From Propioniciclava sinopodophylli (lineage in GTDB: Bacteria; Actinomycetota; Actinomycetes; Propionibacteriales; Propionibacteriaceae), in assembly GCF_004324755.1 (NCBI RefSeq), contig NZ_SDMQ01000011.1, positions 1-64,000 of the forward strand: 64,000 bases of DNA. The letters are read 5' to 3'. Positions 20,266-28,938 of this stretch are shown here, one piece after another. The notes under the pieces are model-generated. The model ran no database searches, was not told the origin of the DNA, and worked only from the letters and a program-made list of their open reading frames with translations. Position 1 is the stretch's first letter. Each line of letters opens with the position of its first letter. The translations under genes were made by a program, and so were the position numbers.

Positions 20266-21433
20266 CGTCGTCCAGCCTGACAGTCCCGGCGTCGATGAGC
20301 CAGCGCCTGCCGGCGAGCGAGGCCGGCACGTCCGAGGGGACGGCGGCGGTGATGATCACCTGCTCGGCACCGGCGATGCGCTCGGCCAAACGCTCGCGGC
20401 GTATCTCGTCCAGCTCGGCGAACACGTCGTCGAGGATCAGCACCGGCTCCACCCCGTCGCTGCGCAGCAGCGCGTAGGCGCCCAGCCGCAGCGACAGGGC
20501 GAACGACCACGACTCCCCGTGGCTGGCGTACCCCTTGGCGGGCAGCTGACCCAACGACAACAACAGGTCGTCGCGGTGCGGCCCCACCAGCGTGACGCCG
20601 CGGGCGATCTCCTCGTGGCGACGCTCCAGCATCCGCTGCTTCAGGTGCGTGGCGATCTCCTCGGGTGAGGCCTGCAGGATCGGGTGCTCCTCGGTCCCCC
20701 CCGGCGCCGGGTCCAACCCGAGCGAGCTCGACCGGTAGGACACGACGGCGTCGTTGTTGCTGGGCGCGATCGCGAGGTACGCCTCGGCGACGTGGGGCGC
20801 CATCTCGGCCAGCGTCTGCAGGCGGGCGGCGACGATCTCCCCGCCGAGGGCGGCGAGCTGGTCGTCCCAGACCTCCAGCGTCGCGGCGGCATCCGCGGAG
20901 GCCGACCCACGGCGTCCGGACAAGGACTTCAGCAGCATCGACCGCTGCCGCAACACGCGCTCGTAGTCGGAGCGGACGCCCACCAGGCGCGGCCAGCGCT
21001 GGGTCAGCAGGTCGTCGATGAAGCGCCGCCGGTCGGAGGGGTCTCCCTTGACGAGCGCGAGGTCCTCGGGCGAGAAGAGCACGACGCGCAGGGCGCCCAG
21101 GATGTCCCGGACGCGGCGCAGCGGGCCACGGTTGAGCGAGGCCTTGTTCGGACGCCCCGCGTGCAGCTCGACCTCGAGGGCGAGGGAGCGGGGGTCGTCG
21201 GCGCCGGCCTGGACGCGGGCCCGGACAATCGCGCGCGGCGCCCCGAACCGGATCAGCGGCGCCTCGGACGCCACCCGGTGCGACCCGAGGGTGGCCAGGT
21301 ACTCGACGGCCTCGACCAGGTTGGTCTTGCCCTGCCCGTTGCGCCCGGTCAGCGTGGTGACGCCGGGTGCGAGCGTGAGTTCGGCGAACTCCCAGGAGCG
21401 GAAGTCCGCCAGGCTCAGGTGCGTGACGAACAA
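20258..21433 (-). CDS. recF: RecF, gap-repair ATPase
   Basis: 391 residues. The P-loop GRNGQGKTNLVE is at residues 34-45. The ABC-type signature region is near 280-310 (LSLGQLPAKGYASHGESWSFALSLRLGA) and Walker B is LILDDVFAELD near residue 335. RecF binds DNA at single-strand gaps and helps RecOR load RecA. It starts 2 bases from the dnaN stop, consistent with one dnaN-recF-dciA transcript. Confidence 0.97.
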   Translation of the reverse strand: MFVTHLSLADFRSWEFAELTLAPGVTTLTGRNGQGKTNLVEAVEYLATLGSHRVASEAPLIRFGAPRAIVRARVQAGADDPRSLALEVELHAGRPNKASLNRGPLRRVRDILGALRVVLFSPEDLALVKGDPSDRRRFIDDLLTQRWPRLVGVRSDYERVLRQRSMLLKSLSGRRGSASADAAATLEVWDDQLAALGGEIVAARLQTLAEMAPHVAEAYLAIAPSNNDAVVSYRSSSLGLDPAPGGTEEHPILQASPEEIATHLKQRMLERRHEEIARGVTLVGPHRDDLLLSLGQLPAKGYASHGESWSFALSLRLGAYALLRSDGVEPVLILDDVFAELDEIRRERLAERIAGAEQVIITAAVPSDVPASLAGRRWLIDAGTVRLDDDE

Positions 21434-21434
21434 G

Positions 21435-22595
21435 TCACTGCGGCAGGCGCATCAGCATGATGACGTGCTTGTAGTCGGGCAACGGCTCTCCGTCGATCTC
21501 GACCAGCGGCGTCAGCAGGCAGGGCTTGCCGGGCGCGGTGAACGCGAAGTTCACGTAGGGGGTGTCGAGGGCGTTCAGGGCGTCCAGCAGGTAGTGGGGG
21601 TTGAAGCCGGCCGCGGTCATCGACAGGCCGTTGCCGGTCTCGTCCACGACGGTCGCCTCCACGGCCTCGACGGCCTGGGCCTGGTCGCCGGTGGCGGCCT
21701 CGAGCGTGATGTGGTCGTCGGCGATCACCATGCGCAGGGACGTGTTGCGCTCGGCGACCAGCGCAACGCGCTTCACGGCGGCGACGATCTCGCCCGTGTT
21801 TGCGCGGACGGTCACGCTCGGCTGCACGTTCATCAGGTGGCGCACCTTCGGGAACTCCCCGTCCAGCAGGCGGGTCGTGATCTGGCGGACGCCGTTGGTG
21901 CCCTCGCCCTCGAAGCCGATGAGGCCGTCGCCCCCGTCGCCTGCTGACAGGCTGAGGGAGATCTTCTCGCCGGCCGTCATGGACTTGGACGACTCGGCGA
22001 GCACCTTGGCGGGCACGAGCGCGGCGGCCTCGGTGTTGCGTGAGGTCGGGCTCCAGGGGAGCTCTTTGAGCGCCATGCGGTAGCGGTCGGTGGCCAGTAG
22101 CGAGAGGGTGTCGCCCTCGATCTCGAGGCGGACGCCGGTGAACACGGGCAGCAGCTCGTCGCGTCCGGCCGCCACGACCACCTGCGAGACGGCCTGAGCG
22201 AACGTCTCGGGGGTGATCGTGCCGGTGGAGACGGGCATCTCGGGCAGGTCGGGGTACTCACCCACCGGCAGGAGCTGCAGGGTGAAGCGCGCGGAGCCGC
22301 AGGTGATCTCCATCTTGGAGTTGTCGGCGACCAGGTCGACCGGCTTGGCGGGGAGGCTGCGGGCGATGTCGGCCAGCAGGCGGCCCGACACGAGCGCCAC
22401 GCCCTCGTCGTGGACGTCGGCGGTCACGGCCACCTTCGCGGAGGTCTCGTAGTCAAAGCTCGACAGCAGCACCTGGTTGCCGGACGCCGCGATCCGAAGG
22501 CCCGCCAGGATCGGGACGCTCGGCCGGTTCGGCAGGCTGCGCGCCACCCACTGGACGGCGTCGGCCAGGACGTCACGCTCGACACGAATCTTCAC
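21435..22595 (-). CDS. dnaN: DNA polymerase III sliding clamp (beta subunit)
   Basis: 386 residues, typical length. It begins MKIRVERDVLADAVQWVAR and shows the three-domain clamp pattern, with ITPETFAQAVSQVVVAA in the middle domain and a C-terminal LTPLVEIDGE...YKHVIMLMRLPQ, the conserved end that forms part of the protein-binding pocket. The ring-shaped dimer tethers polymerase and partners to DNA. It lies next to the origin, 484 bases after dnaA. Confidence 0.98.
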   Translation of the reverse strand: MKIRVERDVLADAVQWVARSLPNRPSVPILAGLRIAASGNQVLLSSFDYETSAKVAVTADVHDEGVALVSGRLLADIARSLPAKPVDLVADNSKMEITCGSARFTLQLLPVGEYPDLPEMPVSTGTITPETFAQAVSQVVVAAGRDELLPVFTGVRLEIEGDTLSLLATDRYRMALKELPWSPTSRNTEAAALVPAKVLAESSKSMTAGEKISLSLSAGDGGDGLIGFEGEGTNGVRQITTRLLDGEFPKVRHLMNVQPSVTVRANTGEIVAAVKRVALVAERNTSLRMVIADDHITLEAATGDQAQAVEAVEATVVDETGNGLSMTAAGFNPHYLLDALNALDTPYVNFAFTAPGKPCLLTPLVEIDGEPLPDYKHVIMLMRLPQ

Positions 22596-23079
22596 TGATG
22601 CTCCCAGGTCGTTACGGCACGCACCCGTGGGTGCGCAGGCGGCTGCTGTCCGATCCTATCGTGATGGCCGACCGGCTTCCGGTTGCCCACACCCGGGCTG
22701 GTTCGTGAGGTTTAGGAGAAGGAGATGTCTAACTACTCTTCATCGTCATCACGGATGTGGATCAGGTGGACAACCACCATCCCCCGCTGTCACCTCGGCG
22801 TTTCGCCTCGGACGGGTGTGTGGGCAAGTCGAAACTACACGGGGAGGATTTGTGGAGCCCGATCCGGCCCGTTCTCCCTGTCCACACCTGACCCAACTTG
22901 TCCACAGGTTTGTTGGGGAGAACTTCCCCAGCCCCCCATCCGCCGAGAGCCCCGGCCTCACGCGCCGAGGGCCCCGGTTCCGTCCGCCCACAGCCCCTGA
23001 CGGGGGCTGTCGACGCGCGAAGCAGGGGCCCTCGGCAGGAAGGACCGGGGCTGTCGGCGGAGAAGGTGGGGTAGGGCTA
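22596..23079. other. replication origin region (oriC) between dnaA and dnaN
   Basis: The 484-bp dnaA-dnaN spacer carries one perfect actinobacterial DnaA box, TTGTCCACA (22898-22906), and near matches TTGCCCACA (22683), CTGTCCACA (22878) and, reversed, TGTGGATCA (22756), GGTGGACAA (22765) and TGTGGGCAA (22819). Bases 22705-22755 are the least GC-rich part and a plausible unwinding zone. The half nearest dnaA is filled by an inverted 22-bp repeat array (22942-23058). Gene orientation diverges around this area and parS sites lie within 7 kb, which supports the assignment. Confidence 0.85.
22942..23058. repeat. 22-bp array 1: three direct plus three inverted units beside dnaA
   Basis: Direct units begin at 22942 (GCCGAGAGCCCCGG), 22964 (GCCGAGGGCCCCGG) and 22986 (GCCCACAGCCCC). 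Inverted units end at 23014 (CTGTCGAC), 23036 (CCCTCGGC) and 23058 (CTGTCGGC). Both halves keep an exact 22-bp step, and the units nest (first with last, second with fifth, third with fourth). The stretch could therefore form one long stepped hairpin with a tight ACAGCCCC/GGGGCTGT centre. It starts 22 bases past the dnaA stop and may end the dnaA transcript or organise the origin. Confidence 0.85.
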
Positions 23080-24465
23080 TCAGCGGGCGGAGGCGGCCTG
23101 CTTGATGCGGTTGGTGAGCTCGGTGACCTGGTTGTAGATCGTGCGGCGCTCGGCCATCAGCTGGCGGATCTTCTTGTTCGCGTGCATGACCGTCGTGTGG
23201 TCGCGGCCGCCGAAGAGGCGTCCGATGGCGGGCAGCGAGAAGTCGGTGAGCTCGCGGCACAGGTACATCGCGATCTGTCGGGCCGTGACCAGGACGTGCG
23301 TGCGGGCCGGGCCGCACAGGTCGTCCACGGTGATGTTGAAGTAGTTCGCCGTCTGGCTCATGATCAGCGGCGGCGTGATCTGGGCCTCGACCCCCTCGGG
23401 GATGAGGTCCTTCAGCACTTCCTCGGCCAGGCGCATGTCGACCGGCTGGTGGTTCAGCGACGCGAACGCCGTGACACGGATCAACGCGCCCTCGAGCTCG
23501 CGGATGTTCGTCGCGATCTTGCCGGCGATGAACTCCAGCACCTCGGGCGTGGCCGACAGGTGCTCCGACGTCGCCTTCTTCCGCAGGATCGCGATGCGCG
23601 TCTCCAGGTCGGGCGGCTGGATGTCGGTGAGCAGGCCCCACTCGAACCGGCTCCGCAGGCGGGGCTCCAGGGCCTCCAGCGCCTTCGGCGGGCGGTCGGA
23701 CGTCATCACGATCTGCTTCTGCGCGTTGTGCAGCGTGTTGAACGTGTGGAAGAACTCCTCCTGCGTCTGGATCTTGCTCTCCAGGAACTGGATGTCGTCG
23801 ATCAGCAGGACGTCTATGTCGCGATACGTCTTCCGGAACTCCACCGTCCGGTTCTCCGAGATCGCGTTGATGAAGTCGTTCGTGAGCTCCTCGGTGGAGA
23901 CGTACTTCACCCGCACCTGCGGGAAGTACTGGCGCACGTAGTGGCCGATGCCGTGCAGCAGGTGGGTCTTGCCCAACCCCGAGGGGCCGTAGATCATCAG
24001 CGGGTTGTAAGACTTGCCCGGCGCCTCCGCCACGGCCACCGCGGCCGCGTGGGCGAACCGGTTCGACGACCCGATGACGAAGTTCTCGAACGTGTACTTC
24101 GGGTTCAGCCGGTCGCCGTTCGAAGCGCCCGGCACGGGTGCGGCACCCATGCCGAGCGTGGGGGCGTCCAGCGGCAGCTCGGGGGACGCCGTGGCGTCCT
24201 CCAGGTCAGTCTCCAGCGACGGGTCGACGGAGACGGCGAGGTGGATCGGACGCCCGAAGTGGCCGGCCAGCGTCGACTCGATCCAGTCGCGGTGCCTGAC
24301 GGCGACGCGCTCGCGGGAGAAGTCGTTCGGGACGGCGATCACCAGGGTCGACTCGTGCAGGGCCAGGGGCTTGGCGGCCTTCACCCAGGGCTTGATGGGA
24401 GTGCCGGCCAGCTCACACACCTGGTGCCATGCCCCCGTGAGGGCACCGGTGCCGTCCTGGGTCAT
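23080..24465 (-). CDS. dnaA: chromosomal replication initiator DnaA
   Basis: 461 residues. Domain I covers residues 1-80, with a short variable linker (85-115). The AAA+ domain opens at LNPKYTFENFVIG, with Walker A GPSGLGKT at 160-167, Walker B DVLLIDDIQFL near 220 and a sensor with arginine finger near 280. The DNA-binding domain carries the DnaA signature GGRDHTTVMHANKKI near 425. DnaA-ATP binds the boxes in the adjacent spacer and melts the origin. Boxes in its own upstream region suggest autoregulation. Confidence 0.99.
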   Translation of the reverse strand: MTQDGTGALTGAWHQVCELAGTPIKPWVKAAKPLALHESTLVIAVPNDFSRERVAVRHRDWIESTLAGHFGRPIHLAVSVDPSLETDLEDATASPELPLDAPTLGMGAAPVPGASNGDRLNPKYTFENFVIGSSNRFAHAAAVAVAEAPGKSYNPLMIYGPSGLGKTHLLHGIGHYVRQYFPQVRVKYVSTEELTNDFINAISENRTVEFRKTYRDIDVLLIDDIQFLESKIQTQEEFFHTFNTLHNAQKQIVMTSDRPPKALEALEPRLRSRFEWGLLTDIQPPDLETRIAILRKKATSEHLSATPEVLEFIAGKIATNIRELEGALIRVTAFASLNHQPVDMRLAEEVLKDLIPEGVEAQITPPLIMSQTANYFNITVDDLCGPARTHVLVTARQIAMYLCRELTDFSLPAIGRLFGGRDHTTVMHANKKIRQLMAERRTIYNQVTELTNRIKQAASAR

Positions 24466-24485
24466 GAATCACTTCCCTTGGTCGT

Positions 24486-24518
24486 TCGTCCACATCACTG
24501 TCCACACGGTGTGGACAA
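24486..24518 (-). promoter_or_regulatory. DnaA boxes upstream of dnaA
   Basis: Three box-like nonamers within 33 bases: TCGTCCACA (24486-24494), CTGTCCACA (24498-24506) and, reversed, TGTGGACAA (24510-24518). The last two face each other and form the near-palindrome GTCCACACGGTGTGGAC. They begin 21 bases upstream of the dnaA start, an arrangement known for DnaA autoregulation. The rest of the 325-bp gap to rpmH (to 24790) holds the divergent promoters but nothing else I can name. Confidence 0.75.
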
Positions 24519-24790
24519 CTATGCACGATGTGCGACGCGCCCCGACAGCGGGGGTGCACTGCGTCGGCCGTGGAGAGCCACGCTAGCCGCAAGCGGAGGG
24601 GCCCGGCAAATGCCCCGGCTCACGTCTTGGGAGTCATCGGCGTGTCGGCTCGACTCGGACGCCCCGAGGCGTCAGCTTGCCCCGATCCGGGTTCGCCGCG
24701 TATCGTTGGACAGTCGCCGCCCAGGGCGACGCCTGTGTCCACGTGGGCACAGCCGATCCGCACCCGTGGTCACAGAATGAGGAGATTGGC

Positions 24791-24928
24791 GTGAGCAAGC
24801 GCACTTTCCAGCCGAGCAACCGGCGTCGCAGCCGCACCCATGGTTTCCGCCTCCGCATGCGCACCCGCGCCGGTCGCGCGATCCTGGCGGCTCGCCGCCG
24901 CAAGGGTCGCGTCGAGCTCGCAGGCTGA
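24791..24928 (+). CDS. rpmH: 50S ribosomal protein L34
   Basis: 45 residues from GTG 24791, with GGAG eight bases upstream. The sequence [21 protein letters not shown] and the C-terminal ARRRKGR are diagnostic of L34, a small rRNA-binding protein of the large subunit. It is first in the rpmH-rnpA-yidD-yidC-khpB-rsmG cluster that points away from dnaA. Confidence 0.98.
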   Translation: MSKRTFQPSNRRRSRTHGFRLRMRTRAGRAILAARRRKGRVELAG

Positions 24929-24944
24929 CTGACCCGCGATCGCG

Positions 24945-25286
24945 GTGTTGCCCGCCCCGCACCGACTGCGCGCCTCGGACGAGTTCCGCTCCGTGGTGCG
25001 CAGTGGCATCCGGGTGGGCAGGCCGACGCTCGTGCTGCACGCACGCACCAAGCAGGGCCCGCCGTCACGGGCGGGCTTTGTCGTGTCCAAGGCCGTCGGC
25101 AACGCCGTGACCCGCAACCGGGTCAAACGGCGCCTCCGGCACCTGGTCGCCGGCTCGCTCCCCTCGACCCCCGTCCCCCTGGACGTGGTCGTGCGCGCGC
25201 TCGCACCCGCGGCGTCCGGCCCCCTGGCCGACGACTTCGCCTCGGCGTGGGCGTCCGCGGTGGCCAAGCTCGGCCGCGCGTCGTGA
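24945..25286 (+). CDS. rnpA: ribonuclease P protein component
   Basis: 113 residues from GTG 24945. It shows RLRASDEFRSVVRSG at the N-terminus and the RNR signature in AVGNAVTRNRVKRRLRHL near residue 50. It assists the RNase P ribozyme in removing tRNA 5' leaders. It lies 16 bases after rpmH and 10 before yidD, in the standard order. The catalytic RNA gene is not in the window. Confidence 0.97.
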   Translation: MLPAPHRLRASDEFRSVVRSGIRVGRPTLVLHARTKQGPPSRAGFVVSKAVGNAVTRNRVKRRLRHLVAGSLPSTPVPLDVVVRALAPAASGPLADDFASAWASAVAKLGRAS

Positions 25287-25296
25287 GGGCGGCGGC

Positions 25297-25536
25297 ATGA
25301 AACACGTGCTCATCGGCCTGCTGAAGATCTACCGCGCGGTCATCAGCCCCCTGTACGGCGACGTGTGCAAGTTCCACCCCACGTGCTCGGCCTACTCGCT
25401 GGACGCCATCCGCGCCCACGGGTCCATCAAGGGCACCTGGCTCACCCTGAGGCGCCTCGTGCGCTGCCATCCCTGGTCGCTCGGCGGTTACGACCCCGTG
25501 CCGGCCACCGACGCACAGAAGGTGCATCGTGCTTGA
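25297..25536 (+). CDS. yidD: membrane protein insertion efficiency factor YidD
   Basis: 79 residues. The family pattern is complete: LLKIYRAVISPLYG, FHPTCSAYSLDAI and the C-terminal RCHPWSLGGYDPVP. YidD is a small peripheral membrane protein that helps YidC-dependent insertion. It overlaps the yidC start by 8 bases. Confidence 0.96.
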   Translation: MKHVLIGLLKIYRAVISPLYGDVCKFHPTCSAYSLDAIRAHGSIKGTWLTLRRLVRCHPWSLGGYDPVPATDAQKVHRA

Positions 25537-26611
25537 ATTCCTCGACACGCTCATGCAGCCCATCTACTGGGTCATGTCGGGCATCCTCGTCGGCGCCCAC
25601 CAGCTGTGGAGCCTCGTTCTCGACCCGAACTCGGGGTGGACGTGGGTCCTGTCGATCGTCTCGCTGACCGTCCTGGTGCGGACGCTGATGATCCCGCTGT
25701 TCGTGCGGCAGATCAACAGCTCCCGGGCCATGCAGCTGGTCGCCCCCAAGGCGCGCGCCCTCCAGGAGAAGTACGGCTCCGACCGCGAGCGGTACGGCCA
25801 GGAGGTCATGAAGCTGTACAAGGAGGAGGGGGTCAACCCCGCCGCGTCCTGCTTGCCGCTGCTGCTGCAGATGCCCGTCTTCCTCGGCCTGTTCTACGTG
25901 CTGAACGGCGCGGCGACCGGCTTGCCGAAGGGCCACTGGTTCGTGACGCGGCCCGACCTGGTCGATTCGCTGCGCGAGTCGACGATCTTCGGGGCCAAGA
26001 TCTCGGCCACGCTGAGCCAGAACGGCTTCGTGATCGGCCCGACGCTGTTCGTCGCCGTGTTCCTCATCATCACCATGACCGCCTCGCTGTTCTTCATGCA
26101 GCTCATGCTGATGCGCAAGAACATGCCGCCGGAGGCGCTCGAGGGCCCCTTCGCCCAGCAGCAGAAGATGATGCTGTACCTCTTCCCGGCGATCTACCTG
26201 TTCACCGGTGTCGCGTTCCCCATCGGCGTGATGATCTACTGGCTCGCCTCGAACCTGTGGACGATCGGACAGCAGTACCTGCTCATCCACAACAACCCGA
26301 CCCCGAACACCCCGGCCTTCATCGACTGGGAGGAGCGGATGCGCGCCAAGGGCAAGGACCCGGCCGAGATCATCCGTCAGCGCACCGCCAAGGTGCGCCG
26401 CAAGCGCACCGGCCCCGTGGCCGCCGGCGACCCGACCCAGGTCGCGCGCCAGGGCACCGGCGGCAGCACCGCCGCCCCCGCGTCCACCGAGAAGGCGGAC
26501 GCCGACGGCTCGACCAACCAGCGCGTGAGGCGGCAGCAGCCCAACCGCCAGACGCGCGCCAACCGTAAGCAGGCCCGCCCCCGCCCGTCGGGGGAGCCCA
26601 CGAAGGAGTGA
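25529..26611 (+). CDS. yidC: YidC/Oxa1 membrane protein insertase
   Basis: 360 residues from GTG 25529. The conserved core starts at the helix WVLSIVSLTVLVRTLMIPLFVRQI, whose Arg is the hydrophilic-groove residue, followed by the cytoplasmic hairpin KYGSDRERYGQEVMKLYKEEGVNP and three more helices. This is the short Gram-positive type, without the large periplasmic domain. The 80-residue C-terminal tail is very basic and disordered, as expected for ribosome contact. It inserts membrane proteins alone or with Sec. Confidence 0.97.
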   Translation: MLEFLDTLMQPIYWVMSGILVGAHQLWSLVLDPNSGWTWVLSIVSLTVLVRTLMIPLFVRQINSSRAMQLVAPKARALQEKYGSDRERYGQEVMKLYKEEGVNPAASCLPLLLQMPVFLGLFYVLNGAATGLPKGHWFVTRPDLVDSLRESTIFGAKISATLSQNGFVIGPTLFVAVFLIITMTASLFFMQLMLMRKNMPPEALEGPFAQQQKMMLYLFPAIYLFTGVAFPIGVMIYWLASNLWTIGQQYLLIHNNPTPNTPAFIDWEERMRAKGKDPAEIIRQRTAKVRRKRTGPVAAGDPTQVARQGTGGSTAAPASTEKADADGSTNQRVRRQQPNRQTRANRKQARPRPSGEPTKE

Positions 26612-26616
26612 AACCC

Positions 26617-27204
26617 ATGAGCGAGGACACCCACGTCATCACGGCCGAGGCCACCGACGGCGTCGAGTCGAGCGAGCCCATCGTGGCCGCCGACGCCGCC
26701 GAGGAGCCGGCCGACGAGGCGACGGACGCCCCCCGCGTCAGCAAGCGCGAGGAGGCCCTGAACAACGAGGGCGAGATCGCCGCCGACTACCTCGAGGAGC
26801 TGCTCGACATCGCCGACCTCGACGGCGACATCGACACCTTCAACGAGGGCGGTCGTGCCCACGTCTCGATCATCACCGACTCGGATGCGCTGGTCGGCAA
26901 GGACGGCGAGGTGCTGGACGCCCTCCAGGAGCTCGCCCGCCTCGCCGTCATGACCGAGACCGGCCACCGCTCCCGGCTGATGCTGGACGTCGCCGGCTAT
27001 CGCGACCGCCAGCGGGCCACCCTCCAGGACCTCGCCGGCGACGCCATCGCCGAGGTGCAGGAGAGCGGCGAGTCCGTCCGCCTCGCCCCCATGAACCCGT
27101 ACCAGCGCAAGATCGTCCACGACGCGGTCGCCGCCGCCGGCCTCGCCAGCGAGTCGGAGGGCGAGGAGCCCAACCGCCGCGTGGTCGTCCTGCCCAAGGG
27201 CTGA
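26617..27204 (+). CDS. khpB: Jag/KhpB-type KH-R3H RNA-binding protein
   Basis: 195 residues from ATG 26617, preferred over GTG 26608 because AAGGAG lies 8 bases upstream. About 45 acidic residues are followed by a KH domain (residues 50-125, with LVGKDGEVLDALQELARLAV) and an R3H domain (130-190, with LAPMNPYQRKIVHDAV). The family (SpoIIIJ-associated Jag/KhpB) binds RNA and affects cell division and elongation in Gram-positive bacteria. It lies directly after yidC, as usual. Confidence 0.95.
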   Translation: MSEDTHVITAEATDGVESSEPIVAADAAEEPADEATDAPRVSKREEALNNEGEIAADYLEELLDIADLDGDIDTFNEGGRAHVSIITDSDALVGKDGEVLDALQELARLAVMTETGHRSRLMLDVAGYRDRQRATLQDLAGDAIAEVQESGESVRLAPMNPYQRKIVHDAVAAAGLASESEGEEPNRRVVVLPKG

Positions 27205-27209
27205 CACCC

Positions 27210-27872
27210 ATGGGTCTTTCAGGGCCCGACGCACCTGACGCCGCGGCCCATCCGGCCGCGGCGTCCGTGTTCGGGGACGAGGCCGGCCGCGCGGACGTCT
27301 ACGCGCGGCTGTTGGCGACCAAGGGCACCGAGTGGGGCCTGATGGGGCCCCGCGAGGTGGACCGCATCTGGGATCGCCACGTGCTCAACAGCGTCGCCGT
27401 CGGCGAGGCCATCCCGGCGTCGGCGCGCGTCGTGGACGTCGGCAGCGGCGCCGGCCTGCCGGGCATCCCGCTGGCGCTGGCCCGCCCGGACCTCCACGTG
27501 AGCCTGCTCGAACCGCTGCTGCGCCGGGCGACCTTCCTCACCGAGGTCGTCGCCGAACTGGGCCTGGGCGACCGGGTCGTCGTGGTGCGCGGACGCGCCG
27601 TCCCCGCCGGTGACAACGACCCGCTCGGCCACCACGACCGCTACGACGCCGTGACGAGCCGGGCGGTGGCCCCGCTCCCCCGCCTCCTGGGCTGGAGCGC
27701 GCCGTTGCTCCGCGAGCACGGCACCATCGTCGCGCTGAAGGGAGCCTCGGCTCCCGACGAGGTGGCGGCAGCCGCTGCCGACCTCAAGCGGCATCGGCTC
27801 ACGGCGTCCGTGGCGTCGGTGACGACGCACGAGGGCGCCGACCCCACCTGGCTGGTCGTCGCGTCCCGCTGA
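27210..27872 (+). CDS. rsmG: 16S rRNA (guanine527-N7)-methyltransferase
   Basis: 220 residues. The SAM-binding motif is VVDVGSGAGLPGIPLALARPDL near residue 72. WDRHVLNSVAV upstream and DAVTSRAVAPLPRLL near 145 are family marks. RsmG methylates G527 in the decoding site. It starts 5 bases after khpB. It lacks the parS-derived VSRET peptide sometimes found in rsmG; the parS sites lie in parA here. Confidence 0.96.
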   Translation: MGLSGPDAPDAAAHPAAASVFGDEAGRADVYARLLATKGTEWGLMGPREVDRIWDRHVLNSVAVGEAIPASARVVDVGSGAGLPGIPLALARPDLHVSLLEPLLRRATFLTEVVAELGLGDRVVVVRGRAVPAGDNDPLGHHDRYDAVTSRAVAPLPRLLGWSAPLLREHGTIVALKGASAPDEVAAAAADLKRHRLTASVASVTTHEGADPTWLVVASR

Positions 27873-27894
27873 CCGGTGGCCTAGGGTCGGGGGC

Positions 27895-28548
27895 ATGCCT
27901 TCTGTCGACCATGTCCTCCGCGTCTTCACCGATCCCGACGGCCGCTTCGGGGACTTCCTCGGCGTCTACCTCGACACCGCCGACTGGTCCGACGAGCTCT
28001 GCCAGGAGCGGGCCCGGGACCGCGGTTTCAGCGAGACCGTCTTCATCGACGACGTCGCTACCGGCCGCATCCGCATCTTCACCCCCGCCATGAAGGTGCG
28101 CTTCGCCGGCCACCCCGCCGTGGGGGCTGCGTGGCTGTTGGACGCGCTGGGCCACGAGGTGCACTCGCTGACCTGCGACGCGGGCACCATCCACGTCGTC
28201 GCGACCAGGCAGGGCGCCACCGTGCTGGGAGACCCGGCTTGGATTCCGGGCGTGGAACTGCGCCAGGTGGGCTCCCCTGCTGAGGTGGACGCCTATGCGC
28301 CCTGGGCGGACTCCCACCACTACGTCTGGGCGTGGCTGGACGAGGCCTCGGGCGTCGTCCGCGCCCGGGCCTTTTTGCAGGCGGCCGGCATCACCGAGGA
28401 CGAGGCCACCGGGGGCGCGGCCATGCTGCTCGCCGCTGAGCTGAACCGCCCGGTGCGCATTCACCAGGGGGCAGGCTCCCGCCTCGCGGCGGGACCGACC
28501 CATCTCGGCAAGGCCGCTTTGAGTGGCGACGTAGTGATGGACCGATAA
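27895..28548 (+). CDS. PhzF-family isomerase-like protein, short form
   Basis: 217 residues; most PhzF-family enzymes have 270-300. The N-terminal half carries the family marks: the catalytic-type Glu in GFSETVFI near residue 46 and FAGHPAVGAAWLL near 70. The second-half GEDPxTGSA segment appears as TEDEATGGAAMLLA near 170. PhzF relatives catalyse proton-shift isomerisations of varied small molecules. The shortening falls mainly between the two halves. The gene lies 22 bases after rsmG and may be read from the same transcript. Substrate unknown. Confidence 0.8.
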   Translation: MPSVDHVLRVFTDPDGRFGDFLGVYLDTADWSDELCQERARDRGFSETVFIDDVATGRIRIFTPAMKVRFAGHPAVGAAWLLDALGHEVHSLTCDAGTIHVVATRQGATVLGDPAWIPGVELRQVGSPAEVDAYAPWADSHHYVWAWLDEASGVVRARAFLQAAGITEDEATGGAAMLLAAELNRPVRIHQGAGSRLAAGPTHLGKAALSGDVVMDR

Positions 28549-28938
28549 AGCGGCGAACACCTATATCGACAAACCGAGGAATAGCTAGATAGCTATATTC
28601 ACCGTCGAGGGCTTGCCTACACAGCGCCGAGGGCTTGCCTACACAGCGCCGAGGGTTTGGGTTGGGTGCGCCGAGGTCACCGCTCCGGCGGCCGGGACGC
28701 TCAAGCTCCTGGTGTGCGGCGAGGGCTGGGTACAGCCTTGTGGCGGCCAGGTCGGCCACGATCGCGTCTCGCCTGCGGTGGAGTTGATCGCGCGCGCTCC
28801 AAGTCAGCACCCAGTGGCTTCGACCCAAGGACTCCCGCCGTCATTTGTTGCGGCTCTCGCAGGCGGGGCTCGCACTTTAGTCAGAACGACTCCGGTAGAT
28901 TGAACGGGTTCGCGTGCGTCTCGGAAGGATGTTGTCTT
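28549..28938. other. intergenic region upstream of parA
   Basis: 390 bases without a gene. It begins with a noticeably AT-rich part (28549-28600) containing AATAGCTAGATAGCTATATTC-like dyad sequence, passes through a four-unit 22-bp array (28604-28675) and ends with the parA ribosome site GGAAGGA (28923-28929). The parAB promoter should lie in the last 200 bases; I cannot place its hexamers. Confidence 0.6.
28604..28675. repeat. 22-bp array 2: four direct units before parA
   Basis: Units begin at 28604 (GTCGAGGGCTTGCC), 28626 (GCCGAGGGCTTGCC), 28648 (GCCGAGGGTTTGGG) and 28670 (GCCGAGG), each exactly 22 bases apart. The 8-base spacer TACACAGC follows the first two. No inverted half is visible, so this is the only one-sided array in the window. 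Confidence 0.85.

Noticed and set aside
22725-23000. 91-codon frame in oriC preceded by AGGAGAAGGAG
   Set aside because: The purine run touches the ATG, the peptide is low-complexity and crosses DnaA boxes and the repeat array; origin DNA explains it better.
22596-24790. Origin placed in the dnaA-rpmH gap instead of the dnaA-dnaN gap
   Set aside because: The dnaA-rpmH gap has three box-like sites, all clustered at the dnaA promoter as for autoregulation; the dnaA-dnaN spacer has more boxes, a perfect consensus box and the AT-richer patch.
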